64,000 bases of DNA from CAVRRZ01 sp963723745 (GCA_963723745.1 CAVRRZ010000001.1:868001-932000), one strand, 5' to 3'; counted from the stretch's first letter, positions 52,386 to 61,225 are shown. Translations and numbers: made by a program. Notes: generated from the letters alone by a model not told the origin.

Positions 52386-52901
52386 TCATCGGGGGCCGTC
52401 CCGCATCGTGGCGGCGGCGGTTCGGACGGCCTTCTTGATGTTGGCGTACCCGGTGCAGCGGCACAGGTTGCCGCCGACGATCTCGTCGACCTCGTCCTCG
52501 GTGATCTCCACCGACGGGTCCCGCGCCTCGAGCGCCGCGGTGATCGTCATCAGGAAGCCGGGCGTGCAGAAGCCGCACTGCAGCGCGTGGCACTCGCCGA
52601 ACGCCGCCTGCACCGGGTGCAGGATCGGCTGGCCCTGGCGGGTGTCGCGGGCCAGGCCCTCGACGGTCCGGATCGAACGCCCCTCCGCCTGGACGGCGAG
52701 CATCAGGCACGACCGCACCGGGGCGCCGTCCAGGATCACCGTGCACGCGCCGCACACGCCGTGCTCGCAGCCGACGTGCGTGCCGGTCAGGCCCAGGTCG
52801 TGCCGCAGCGCGTCGCTCAAGAGCCGGCGCACCGGCACGGTGGCTTCACGTGGAACACCGTTGACCGTCATCGTGACGGTCCGTTCCGTATCGGCGCTCA
52901 C
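52386..52901 (-). CDS. Molybdenum hydroxylase [2Fe-2S] small subunit
   Basis: 171 residues, GTG at 52901 overlapping the FAD-subunit stop. Plant-type ferredoxin cluster GCEHGVCGACTV and the second cluster CGFCTPG with NLCRCTGYANIKKAV are complete. The subunit passes electrons from the molybdenum centre to FAD. The order FAD, Fe-S, Mo matches the CoxMSL type. Confidence 0.95.
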   Translation of the reverse strand: MSADTERTVTMTVNGVPREATVPVRRLLSDALRHDLGLTGTHVGCEHGVCGACTVILDGAPVRSCLMLAVQAEGRSIRTVEGLARDTRQGQPILHPVQAAFGECHALQCGFCTPGFLMTITAALEARDPSVEITEDEVDEIVGGNLCRCTGYANIKKAVRTAAATMRDGPR

Positions 52902-53773
52902 GGCGTTCTCCCAGCTGCTTCGAGGGCGGCAGTCACGAGCGCGCGCTCGGTGAGCACCCCCACGAGGTGGCGCCGGTAGTCGGCGCTCGCGTGCAGGTCG
53001 GCCTCCGGATCCACCTTGCCCCGCGCCAGCGCGGCGGCGGCGGACCAGTCGGCGGCGTCCGCCGGCGACCCGGACACCACCTCGGTCAGGTCGTGCACCT
53101 GGGGCACCGAGCCCACGGAGACGTATGCCGCGCGGACGGCGGCGACCCGCCTGTCGCCGTCCAGTCCGACCACGACGGCGGCCCCGCACACGGCGTAGTC
53201 GCCGCGGCGGCGGGCGACCTCCGTGAACGCGGTGCCCGAACGGGGCGGCAGGGCCGGGAAGAACGCCGAGGTGACGATCCCGTCGGCGGGCAGCGAGGTC
53301 TCCAGCGGGCCGACGAACAGGTCGTGCCACGGGACGTCGGTGGTCCCGGCCCGGGTCGCCACGGTCACCGACCCGCCGGTGAGCGCGAGCACCGCGGTCA
53401 TCTCCCCGGCGGGATCGGCGTGGGCGAGGGAGCCGACCGTCGTCCCGCGGTTGCGGATCGCGGGGTGGGCGACGTGCGCCCCCGCCCGGGCCAGCAGCGG
53501 CTGCACCCGGGCGGCGGCGTCGTGGTGCAGCACGGCGGTGTGCCGGACCAGCGCTCCCACCCGCACGCCGTCCCCGGTGGCCTCGACGAGGTCGAGGCCG
53601 GGCACCCGGTTGATGTCCACCAGCACGGCCGGCGCCGCGAGCCGCATCGAGAGCAGCGGCAGGAGCGACTGGCCACCGGCGAGCACCTTGGCGCCCTCAC
53701 CCTCCTCGGACAGGACCGCGAGGGCCTCGTCCAGGGTGCCGGGGTCGGTGTACCGGAAGGGAGCCGGTTTCAC
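52898..53773 (-). CDS. Molybdenum hydroxylase FAD-binding medium subunit
   Basis: 291 residues, GTG at 53773 overlapping the permease stop (GTGA). The PCMH-type FAD motifs are AKVLAGGQSLLPLLSMR near residue 30 and NRGTTVGSLAHADPAGE near 107, which is the subunit M pattern TxGG/GxxSHADPA. The C-terminal CO_deh_flav_C region follows. It delivers electrons to the final acceptor. Confidence 0.94.
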   Translation of the reverse strand: MKPAPFRYTDPGTLDEALAVLSEEGEGAKVLAGGQSLLPLLSMRLAAPAVLVDINRVPGLDLVEATGDGVRVGALVRHTAVLHHDAAARVQPLLARAGAHVAHPAIRNRGTTVGSLAHADPAGEMTAVLALTGGSVTVATRAGTTDVPWHDLFVGPLETSLPADGIVTSAFFPALPPRSGTAFTEVARRRGDYAVCGAAVVVGLDGDRRVAAVRAAYVSVGSVPQVHDLTEVVSGSPADAADWSAAAALARGKVDPEADLHASADYRRHLVGVLTERALVTAALEAAGRTP

Positions 53774-55290
53774 CGCCCGGGCGCCCCGGGGGTGTCGCGC
53801 CGCAGGCGCGCCTGGTCGCCGGTCTGCTCGTCCATCGACGACGGATCGGAGGCCTCACCGGAGTGGCCGAGGGACGACGCGGCCGCCGGATGCGCGCCCT
53901 CCCGGGCCAGCGCCGCCTTCATGTCGGCCGGCGCCAGGGCGCGCGCGACGTGCCAGGCGACGACGGCGACGATGGAGCCCAGCGCGATGCCGTTCAGCGA
54001 GAAGTCGTCGGTGAAGGTGAGCGTCACGTTGCCGACGCCGATGATGATGCCCGCGGCGAGCGGAACCAGGTTGATCGGGTTGGCGAAGTCGACCCGGTTC
54101 TCCTTCCAGATCTTGGCGCCGAGCAGGCCGATCATCCCGTAGAGGACGACGGTGATGCCGCCGAGGACGCCGCCCGGGACGATGCTGATCAGGGCGCCGA
54201 ACTTGGGGATCAGGCCCAGGGCGATCGCCACGACGGCGGCCACGTAGTAGGCCGCCGTCGAGTAGACGCGGGTCGCGGCCATGACGCCGATGTTCTCGGC
54301 GTAGGTCGTGGTCGGGGAGCCGCCGACCGCGGTTGCGACCACGGTGCCGACGCCGTCGGCGAACACCGCCCGGCCCATGACCGGGTCGAGGTCGCGCTTG
54401 GTCATCTCCGCCACGGCCTTGACGTGGCCGACGTTCTCGGCGACCAGCGCGATGACGGCGGGGATCACCAGCAGGCTGAAGTTCAGCGAGAAGGTGGGGG
54501 TGATGAAGTCGGGCAGGCCGAACCACGGCTCCGAACCGACCGAGTCGAAGCTGATCCGGTCGTGCGGGAAGGCCGTGGCGACGCAGTAGGTGCCCTCGGG
54601 CTCGCACGCGTTGCCGTCGGCGTCCAGGAGGTTCGTGCCCGGCAGCCGCGAGGTGATCGGGCCGCTCGTGGCGTCGAGCAGGATCGACAGCAGGTAGCCG
54701 AAGACCAGTCCGAGCAGGATCGAGATGCGGGCGATGAAGCCGCGCAGGGCGAGCGAGCAGACGATGACGAACGCCATCGTGGCCAGCGCGACCCACTGGT
54801 CCTGCGGCCAGTAGATGCCGGCGGCCACGGGGGCGAGGTTGAACCCGATGAGCATGACGACGGCGCCGGTGACCGCCGGTGGCAGCACCTTGTTGATGAC
54901 GCCCAGGCCGGCGAAGTGGATCAGCAGGCCGACGAGGGCCAGGACGACGCCCGCGACCAGCAGCGCGCCGACGACGTCGCTGTCGTCGCCACCGCCGGCG
55001 CGGATGGCGAAGACACCGCCGACGAACGAGGCGCTCGTGCCGAGGTAGCTCGGCACCCGGTTCTTCACGATGAGCAGGAAGATGATCGTCGCGACGCCGG
55101 ACATCATGATCGCGAGGTTCGGGTCGAGCCCCATGATGATCGGGAAGACGAACGTCGCACCGAACATCGCGACCACGTGCTGCGCGCCGATGCCGACGGT
55201 GCGCGGCCAGGTCAGCCGCTCGTCGGGCGCGACGGCCTCGCCGAGCGGCGGGGCCTTGCCGTCCCCGTGGAGCTTCCAGGTGAACGCCAT
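53770..55290 (-). CDS. NCS2 nucleobase:cation symporter (UraA/RutG-like)
   Basis: 506 residues from the ATG at 55290 with GGAGG nearby. Twelve or more membrane helices. QHVVAMFGATFVFPIIMG opens the core, VAENVGHVKAV carries the conserved Glu, and GGSPTTTYAENIGVMAATRVYST is the NCS2 substrate-site loop, closest to RutG/UraA-type permeases. It imports uracil, xanthine or a related base; its coupling to a molybdenum hydroxylase operon argues for a purine or other substrate of that enzyme. A charged tail of about 60 residues is at the C-terminus. First gene of the five-gene operon. Confidence 0.9.
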   Translation of the reverse strand: MAFTWKLHGDGKAPPLGEAVAPDERLTWPRTVGIGAQHVVAMFGATFVFPIIMGLDPNLAIMMSGVATIIFLLIVKNRVPSYLGTSASFVGGVFAIRAGGGDDSDVVGALLVAGVVLALVGLLIHFAGLGVINKVLPPAVTGAVVMLIGFNLAPVAAGIYWPQDQWVALATMAFVIVCSLALRGFIARISILLGLVFGYLLSILLDATSGPITSRLPGTNLLDADGNACEPEGTYCVATAFPHDRISFDSVGSEPWFGLPDFITPTFSLNFSLLVIPAVIALVAENVGHVKAVAEMTKRDLDPVMGRAVFADGVGTVVATAVGGSPTTTYAENIGVMAATRVYSTAAYYVAAVVAIALGLIPKFGALISIVPGGVLGGITVVLYGMIGLLGAKIWKENRVDFANPINLVPLAAGIIIGVGNVTLTFTDDFSLNGIALGSIVAVVAWHVARALAPADMKAALAREGAHPAAASSLGHSGEASDPSSMDEQTGDQARLRRDTPGAPGR

Positions 55291-55458
55291 GCGTGCCTCC
55301 TCCGTCGTGCCCCTCCGGGTACGCGCAACGGTGGACCCGACCGGGTGTCGAGCCACCGGAACGGCCGTCACTGTGGCACCCCTCGCTACGTCGGGGAAGT
55401 ACCTCAGCGCTAAGTCGTCCCAGCCGTGATCTTCCGATGCTTCACCGTCGAGCCGGCC

Positions 55459-56976
55459 GTGAGTACGGTCGCCCAGGTGGCCGCCCCTCCCGCCCCGTCC
55501 GCCCCGCGATCGGTCACGCTGCGCTCCGGGGTCTACGCGGACTCCGTCCGGCTGATGCAGGTCAGCCGCGAGGTCGCGGCCCGCGACGGCGTCACCGCCG
55601 TCCTGGTGGCGATGGCCACGCCGCTGAACGTCGAGCTCGCGGTCGGCATGGGCCTGGCCCCGGACGGCGACCCGTCACCCGACCAGCTGCTCGTCGGCAT
55701 ACAGGCCGTGGACGACGACGAGCTGACCGCCGCCCTGGCCGCCGTCGACACCGCCCTGTCGGCGCGCGAGCGCAGCGATGCCGCGGCGCGCACCGTGGCG
55801 GTGCGGACCGTCGGCGCCGGCCTCGCCGAGGTCGACGCCGCATCGGCGCTGGTGCTGGTCAGCGTGCCCGGCCCCTACGCGGTCGCCGAGGCCGCGGACG
55901 CGATCGCGGCCGGCCGTAGCGTGCTGGTCTTCTCCGACGGGGTGCCGGTCGAGCACGAGGTCGCCCTCAAGCGCGCCGCCTCCGCCGCCGGGGTGCTGGT
56001 GATGGGTCCCGACTGCGGGACCGCGATCGTCAGCGGGCTGGCCCTCGGCTTCGCCAACGTCGTCCGGCGCGGTCCCGTGGGCCTGGTCGCGGCGAGCGGC
56101 ACCGGGGCGCAGCAGGTGTCCTGCCTGCTCGACATGGCGGGGGTGGGCGTCTCGCACGTCCTCGGCGTCGGGGGGCGGGACATGTCCGAGGCCGTGGGCG
56201 GCCTGGCCACGCTGGACGCGCTGGGCGCCCTGGACGCCGACCCGGCCACCGAGCGCATCCTGCTCGTCTCCAAGCCGCCGGCCCCGGCCGTCGCCGCCCG
56301 CATCGACGAGGCCGGGGCCGGGCTGGCCACGCCGGTGCACGACGCCGTGCTCTCCCCGGCGAGCCCCGACCTGACCGCCGCCGTCGAGGCGCTGCTGGCC
56401 GACCTGGGTTCGGCCGTGCCGACGTGGCCGTCGCGCCCCGGTCCCGGGGAGCGAGCCGCCCCCGGCGCCGTCCTCAAGGGCCTCTACTCCGGCGGCACGC
56501 TCGCCGACGAGGCGATGCTGATCGCCGCCCCGGCGCTCGGCGACATCCGCTCGAACATCCCCCTGCGGCCCGACCTCGATCTCGACGGTGACCTCTTCGC
56601 GCCCGGATCCTCGGTGATCGACTTCGGCGAGGACGCCATGACCGCCGGTCGGGCGCATCCGATGATCGATCCGACGCTGCGGCTGGAGGCGATCGCCGCG
56701 GTGGCCGGAGGAGACGAGCCCGCGGTGCTGCTGCTCGACGTCGTCCTCGGGCACGGCGCCGACCCGGACCCCGCGGCGTCGCTCGTGCCGGCGCTGAGCG
56801 CCGCCCGCGACGCCGCCGAGTGGCCCCTGCCGGTGGTGGTGGCGCTGGTCGGCACCGAGGCCGACCCGCAGGGGTGGAGCCGTCAGGCGGACGCGCTGCG
56901 GGCCGCCGGCGCCGCTGTCTTCGCCTCGAACGCGCAGGCCACCCGGCACGCGCTGGACCTGCTGGGCGCGTCATGA
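55459..56976 (+). CDS. fdrA: FdrA/AllF acyl-CoA synthetase-like protein
   Basis: 505 residues from the GTG at 55459; an earlier GTG at 55426 would add 11 residues. E. coli FdrA blocks are clear: GVYADSVRLMQVSREVA, VLVMGPDCGTAIVSGLALGFANVV, VAASGTGAQQVSCLLDMAGVGVSHVLGVGGRDMSEAVGG, LYSGGTLADEA, HPMIDPTLR and LLLDVVLGHGADPDPAASLVPA. FdrA resembles succinyl-CoA synthetase halves and, with AllG and AllH, is reported to form the oxamate carbamoyltransferase of anaerobic allantoin use in E. coli. The downstream gene is AllG, overlapping by ATGA. Divergent from the NCS2 operon. Confidence 0.93.
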   Translation: MSTVAQVAAPPAPSAPRSVTLRSGVYADSVRLMQVSREVAARDGVTAVLVAMATPLNVELAVGMGLAPDGDPSPDQLLVGIQAVDDDELTAALAAVDTALSARERSDAAARTVAVRTVGAGLAEVDAASALVLVSVPGPYAVAEAADAIAAGRSVLVFSDGVPVEHEVALKRAASAAGVLVMGPDCGTAIVSGLALGFANVVRRGPVGLVAASGTGAQQVSCLLDMAGVGVSHVLGVGGRDMSEAVGGLATLDALGALDADPATERILLVSKPPAPAVAARIDEAGAGLATPVHDAVLSPASPDLTAAVEALLADLGSAVPTWPSRPGPGERAAPGAVLKGLYSGGTLADEAMLIAAPALGDIRSNIPLRPDLDLDGDLFAPGSSVIDFGEDAMTAGRAHPMIDPTLRLEAIAAVAGGDEPAVLLLDVVLGHGADPDPAASLVPALSAARDAAEWPLPVVVALVGTEADPQGWSRQADALRAAGAAVFASNAQATRHALDLLGAS

Positions 56977-58391
56977 GCGTCCGCGACCTGCTGTCCGCCC
57001 CGCCCACGGTGGTTGCGGCCGGCGTCGCCGTCCTGTCCGACGCGCTGCGCGCCCAGGGCGCCGACGTCCGCGACGTCGACTGGCGCCCGCCCGCCTTCGG
57101 CGACCCGGCCGACGTGGCGGCCCTGGCCCTCGACCCGCGCCGGGCGGCGGCCAACCGGACGGCCGTCGAGCGGCTGATGGCCGCCGGGTCGCACCTGGTC
57201 GACGTCCGCCCGGCGCGTGAGGTGCTCGGCCTCGGCGACCGGACACTTCTGCACGCCGGGCCGCCGATCGAGTGGGCCGACGCGAGTGGCCCGCTGCGGG
57301 GTGCGCTGATCGGCGCCTGCCTGTTCGAGGGCTGGGCGTCGTCGGTCGAGGACGCCGAGCGGATGCTGGTCGCCGGCGAGATCGCGCTCGACCCGTGCCA
57401 CCACCACCGCGCGGTGGGTCCGATGGCCGGCGTGACCAGCCCGTCGATGTGGATGTGGTGCCTGACGGACCCGGTGCACGGCGGGCAGGCGTTCTGCAAC
57501 CTCAACGAGGGCCTGGGCAAGGTGCTGCGGTACGGCGCCTTCAGCGCCGAGGTGCTCGGCCGGCTGCGCTGGATGCGCGACGTGCTGGGCCCCGTGCTGT
57601 CGGCGGCGGTGCGGGGCCGCGACGAGCCGCTCGACGTCAAGGCCGTGCTCGCGCAGATGGTGCAGATGGGCGACGAGGGGCACAACCGCAACCGCGCCGG
57701 CTCGCTGATGGTGCTGCGCGACCTGTCTCCGGCGGTCGTGGCGCTGGCGGAGTCGTCCGGCCGATCCTCTGCCGACCTGGCGCAGGTGTTGCGCTTCATC
57801 GGCGGCAACGAGCACTTCTTCCTCAACCTGGGCATGCCGTCGGCCAAGCTGGCCTGCGACGCGGCCGCCGGGGTTCCGGGCTCGTCGATGGTGACGGTGA
57901 TGTCCCGCAACGGGACGGAGTTCGGCATCCGGACGGCGGGCACCGGCGACCGCTGGTTCACCGCCCCGGCCGACACCCCGGTGGGCCTGTTCCTGGGCGA
58001 CTACGGCCCGGACGACGCCAACCCCGACATCGGCGACTCCGCGATCATGGAGACCTACGGCGTGGGAGGCTTCGCCATGGCCGCGGCCCCCGCGATCGTC
58101 CGGTTCGTCGGCGGCACCGTGCCCGACGCGATCGCGACGACCGAGCGGATGTACCAGCTGACGCTGGCCGAGAACCCGGCCGTGCAGATCCCGATCCTGG
58201 GCTTCCGTGGCTCCCCGACCGGGATCGACGTGCTGTCGGTGGCCCGCACCGGGTGGCTGCCGCAGATCAACACCGGCATGGCGGGCCGGGTGGCCGGCAC
58301 GGGCCAGGTGGGCGCCGGGCTCGTCCAGCCGCCGCAGGCCTGCTTCGAGCGGGCCCTGGCCGCGCTGGCCGCGGAGTTCCGCGCCGCGTGA
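56973..58391 (+). CDS. allG: DUF1116 protein (YlbE/AllG), oxamate carbamoyltransferase component
   Basis: 472 residues, ATG at 56973 overlapping the fdrA stop. DUF1116 markers: VDWRPPAFGDPADVAAL, GALIGACLFEGWASSVEDAERMLVAGEIALDPCHHH, PMAGVTSPSMWMW and MGDEGHNRNRAGS, and QINTGMAGRVAGTGQVGAGLV near the end. It acts with FdrA in transfer of a carbamoyl group from oxalurate, a product of allantoin breakdown. The AllH (DUF2877) and carbamate kinase genes usually beside it are not in the window. Confidence 0.92.
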   Translation: MSVRDLLSAPPTVVAAGVAVLSDALRAQGADVRDVDWRPPAFGDPADVAALALDPRRAAANRTAVERLMAAGSHLVDVRPAREVLGLGDRTLLHAGPPIEWADASGPLRGALIGACLFEGWASSVEDAERMLVAGEIALDPCHHHRAVGPMAGVTSPSMWMWCLTDPVHGGQAFCNLNEGLGKVLRYGAFSAEVLGRLRWMRDVLGPVLSAAVRGRDEPLDVKAVLAQMVQMGDEGHNRNRAGSLMVLRDLSPAVVALAESSGRSSADLAQVLRFIGGNEHFFLNLGMPSAKLACDAAAGVPGSSMVTVMSRNGTEFGIRTAGTGDRWFTAPADTPVGLFLGDYGPDDANPDIGDSAIMETYGVGGFAMAAAPAIVRFVGGTVPDAIATTERMYQLTLAENPAVQIPILGFRGSPTGIDVLSVARTGWLPQINTGMAGRVAGTGQVGAGLVQPPQACFERALAALAAEFRAA

Positions 58392-58398
58392 CCGGTTC

Positions 58399-59163
58399 TC
58401 AGGCGGGTGAGTGGGGGCAGGCGGCCAGCTTCCGGACGGCGCCTGGGACCTCGGCGAGCGCGCCGACGACCTCCAGGAACGGCACGCGCAGGTCGTAGGA
58501 GGCGCAGCCGGCGATCACCCGGAACGTCACGCCGTACCGGTCCAGGCCGAGCAGTCGCACCGTGTCACCCGGGCCGGCCCAGTGCTGCACGCGCCGGCGC
58601 AGCCGCTCCAGCGGGGCGGCGGCCGCCGCGACCATGTCGTCCTCGGCCATGGCGACCGGGTCGGGGCGCGCGGCGGTGAACTCCTCCGGCGAGACGTCGG
58701 TGCGCCGACCGCAGCCCTCGACCCGCACTTCGGCGACATCGAGGCGCAGCAGGGTTGCGTTCAGACCGACGTCCAGCAGGACGTCGTCGGGGCGGGTGTC
58801 GGCGAAGGCGAGCAAGAGCGGGCCGTGGTCGATGTCCGGCACGGGCGTCAGCCACCCCGTGAGCGCGAGCCGGGCGCGCACCGACGTGTGCGGCGTCCGC
58901 GGGCCGTGGTCGACGACGCTCAGGCATGCGGGCACGTCGCCGACCGGCGAGGTCCGCACCGCGTCGGCCGCGCCCCCGCGCCGGGGTACCACGACCAGCA
59001 CCTGTCCCGCCTCCGTCGTCGTCGCGGCGAGCAGCGGGAGATCGCCGAGGCCGAGCGCGTGCAGCGACGCCACCCCACGCGCGGCGACGGTGCGCGCAAG
59101 CTCAGGAGCGCTCGGCTGGACGGCGCGCCGCCCTGTGGTCTCTCGGGACTGTCCTGTGGTCAT
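58399..59163 (-). CDS. DUF2470 family protein (heme/iron-utilisation related)
   Basis: 254 residues from the ATG at 59163. The N-terminal half is a flavin-reductase/PNPOx-like barrel without clear cofactor residues. The C-terminal part (RPDPVAMAEDDMVAAAAAPLERL, DRYGVTFRVIAGCASYDLRVPF) matches DUF2470, found in heme-oxygenase-like and iron-uptake proteins. An iron-box operator 27 bases upstream supports control by a DtxR/IdeR repressor. It ends 8 bases after the allG stop on the opposite strand and is not AllH. Confidence 0.78.
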   Translation of the reverse strand: MTTGQSRETTGRRAVQPSAPELARTVAARGVASLHALGLGDLPLLAATTTEAGQVLVVVPRRGGAADAVRTSPVGDVPACLSVVDHGPRTPHTSVRARLALTGWLTPVPDIDHGPLLLAFADTRPDDVLLDVGLNATLLRLDVAEVRVEGCGRRTDVSPEEFTAARPDPVAMAEDDMVAAAAAPLERLRRRVQHWAGPGDTVRLLGLDRYGVTFRVIAGCASYDLRVPFLEVVGALAEVPGAVRKLAACPHSPA

Positions 59164-59189
59164 GCGGCACCTCGGGTCAGGAGCGGATG

Positions 59190-59208
59190 TAAGGTGAGCC
59201 TAACCAAA
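59190..59208. promoter_or_regulatory. DtxR/IdeR-type iron box
   Basis: The 19-mer at 59190-59208 (TAAGGTGAGCCTAACCAAA) matches the iron-box consensus TTAGGTTAGGCTAACCTAA at 16 of 19 positions on the minus strand. It lies between the divergent DUF2470 and rpsD starts, 27 bases from one and 14 from the other. Fe-loaded DtxR/IdeR would repress the DUF2470 gene; an effect on rpsD is also possible because the site touches its leader. Confidence 0.75.
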
Positions 59209-59221
59209 GTCTGGAGGGTCT

Positions 59222-59824
59222 GTGAACACATCCCGGCCGAAAGTCCGTCGCAGTCGCGCACTGGGCATCCCGCTGACGCCCAAGTGCGTCCGATACTTCG
59301 AGGCGCGCCCCTACCCGCCCGGAGAGCACGGCCGGAAGCGGCGGACGCCGAGTGACTACTCGACCCGGCTCCGGGAGAAGCAGCGGCTGCGCGCCCAGTA
59401 CGACATCAGCGAGACGCAGCTGCGCGCGGCCTTCCAGCGGGCCCGGCGCTCGGGAGGCAAGACCGGCGAAGCGCTGATCCAGGACCTCGAGTCGCGGCTG
59501 GACGCCACGGTGCTGCGGGCCGGATTCGCCCGCACGATCTACCAGGCCCGCCAGTTCGTCACCCACCAGCACGTGCTGGTCAACGGCGCGCGCGTGGACC
59601 GGCCCTCGTACCGGCTCGGTCCGGGCGACGTCGTGTCGGTCGCCCAGAAGTCGCGGACCAAGGACCCGTTCGTGGTCGCGGCATCGGGCGCGCACGCCTC
59701 GGCACCGTCCTATCTCGAGGTGCGGCTCGCCGACCTGATCTGCCGGGTCGACCGCGTCCCCGGCCGGGACGAGGTGCCCGTGGTCTGCGAGGAGCAGTTG
59801 GTCGTCGAGTACTACTCCCGCTGA
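59222..59824 (+). CDS. rpsD: 30S ribosomal protein S4 (Streptomyces-type)
   Basis: 200 residues from the GTG at 59222 with GGAGG five bases upstream. Starts NTSRPKVRRSRALGIPLTP, as in the Streptomyces S4 rather than the MARYTGP form. S4 domain LESRLDATVLRAGFARTIYQARQFVTHQHVLVNG and the end ICDEQLVVEYY-type (here VCEEQLVVEYYSR) fit. It lacks the zinc-binding Cys cluster. It stands alone, not in the rpsM-rpsK-rpsD-rpoA operon. In Streptomyces the single rpsD is likewise outside that operon; whether this genome has a second copy is not visible here. Confidence 0.95.
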   Translation: MNTSRPKVRRSRALGIPLTPKCVRYFEARPYPPGEHGRKRRTPSDYSTRLREKQRLRAQYDISETQLRAAFQRARRSGGKTGEALIQDLESRLDATVLRAGFARTIYQARQFVTHQHVLVNGARVDRPSYRLGPGDVVSVAQKSRTKDPFVVAASGAHASAPSYLEVRLADLICRVDRVPGRDEVPVVCEEQLVVEYYSR

Positions 59825-59845
59825 CCGGGATCTGCACCCCTGTGC

Positions 59846-61192
59846 TCAGTCCGTGATGGGCAGGCCCGCCTTCGCCGCGTTGCCGTAGCCGTCGTCGACG
59901 TGCACGACCTCGTGGTCGGCGCGGTCGATCAGGCTCGCGGCGATGCCGGCCCGGTAGCCGCTCGCGCAGTGCACCCACACCTTGCCGGCGGGGACCTCGT
60001 CGAGGCGGCCGACGATCTCGTCGATCGGGATGTGCGCCGAGCCGGTGATGTAGCCGCCCGCCCGCTCGTCATGACGGCGGACGTCGAGGATCTGCGCGCC
60101 CGGCGTCGCGGCGAGCTGCTCGAAGTCGGCGATCTCGTAGGAGCGCAGGGGTGCCTCGTCGGCCAGCGTCGTGACGTCCCCCGTCGCGGCGCCGGCCAGG
60201 CGGTCGATGCCGATGCGGACGAGCTGCCGCTGGGCAGCGGCGACCTGTCCGGGGGACTCGCCGATCAGCGTGATCGGCGATCCCCACGGCAGGATCCAGC
60301 CGACGTAGGTGGAGAACTGGTTGCCGAACTCGACCGACATGGTGCCGGCCAGATGGCGTCCGGCGTAGGCCGAGCGGCCGCGCAGGTCGACGACCCACTC
60401 CCCGGCGCGGATGCGTGCCGCCAGTTCCCCGGGATCCACCGGGGTCGGCGGTGACAGGTCCGGCTCCCCGGGCCCCTGCCGGTTCAGGGGGCCCATGTGC
60501 GCGTAGTAGGACGGATAGCCGGTGAGGCCGGCGACGAGCCTGTCGACGAAGGCCTGTTCGTCGGACTCGAGCAGCGCGTCGTTGTGCCGTCGCTCCTGGC
60601 CGATGGTGCCCGAGTCCGCGCCCGTCGCCCCGCCCGACGAGCAGAAGCTGCCGAAGCCGTGCGTCGGGTAGAGCGCCGTCTCGTCGGGCAGCAGGTCGGC
60701 CAGTCGCCGCGCCGAGTGCCACTGCCTCCGGCTGAGCTCGTCGGTGTGATCCGAGCCGAGGAGGTCGGTGCGGCCGACGCTGCCGTAGAGCAGCGATCCG
60801 CCGGTGAACACCGCGGGCGTCCGGTCGCCCTCGTGGATCGCATAGGACAGGTGGTTGTACGTGTGCCCCGGTGTTCCGATCACCTGCACCGTCATGCTCC
60901 CGGCGGTCAGCTCGTCACCGTCCTCGACCGGGTGGCGCTCGAACCGGACCTCGTCCCGGGCGGACGTCACGTACGTCGCGCCCGTGCGCCGTGCCAGCGC
61001 CAGCCCGCCGGTGACGTAGTCGTTGTGCATGTGCGTCTCCAGGACCAGGACGGTGGGCACGCCGAGCCGTTCCAGGTGGGCTGTCACGCGGTCGACGTCG
61101 CGCTGCGGATCGACCACGACGGCGCAGGTGTCGTCGCTGATCACGTAGCTGCGGTCACCCAGGTCCGGGGTCTCGATCAGATCGACGCGCAT
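59846..61192 (-). CDS. Persulfide dioxygenase-like MBL protein fused to two rhodanese domains
   Basis: 448 residues from the ATG at 61192. Metallo-beta-lactamase domain (about 1-235) with metal motif THMHNDYVTGG (His54, His56, Asp58), GTPGHTYNHLSYAI and YPTHGFG. A first rhodanese domain (about 265-345) has no catalytic Cys (TLIGES). The second (about 350-448) has VWVHCASGYRAG with the active-site Cys. Such fusions resemble ETHE1/CstB-type enzymes that oxidise glutathione or CoA persulfides to sulfite and handle thiosulfate. Divergent from an Fe-S/molybdopterin oxidoreductase operon. Confidence 0.87.
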   Translation of the reverse strand: MRVDLIETPDLGDRSYVISDDTCAVVVDPQRDVDRVTAHLERLGVPTVLVLETHMHNDYVTGGLALARRTGATYVTSARDEVRFERHPVEDGDELTAGSMTVQVIGTPGHTYNHLSYAIHEGDRTPAVFTGGSLLYGSVGRTDLLGSDHTDELSRRQWHSARRLADLLPDETALYPTHGFGSFCSSGGATGADSGTIGQERRHNDALLESDEQAFVDRLVAGLTGYPSYYAHMGPLNRQGPGEPDLSPPTPVDPGELAARIRAGEWVVDLRGRSAYAGRHLAGTMSVEFGNQFSTYVGWILPWGSPITLIGESPGQVAAAQRQLVRIGIDRLAGAATGDVTTLADEAPLRSYEIADFEQLAATPGAQILDVRRHDERAGGYITGSAHIPIDEIVGRLDEVPAGKVWVHCASGYRAGIAASLIDRADHEVVHVDDGYGNAAKAGLPITD

Positions 61193-61225
61193 GCTGCCTC
61201 CACGGCTCGGTCGCGCTCGCCCGCT

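Noticed and set aside
58399..59163. Gene after allG as AllH (DUF2877)
   Set aside because: It is on the other strand, ends in a DUF2470 pattern and has an iron box upstream.
59222..59824. rpsD as a zinc-free paralogue under Zur control
   Set aside because: The upstream operator matches the iron box, not a Zur site, and the sequence is the normal Streptomyces-type S4.
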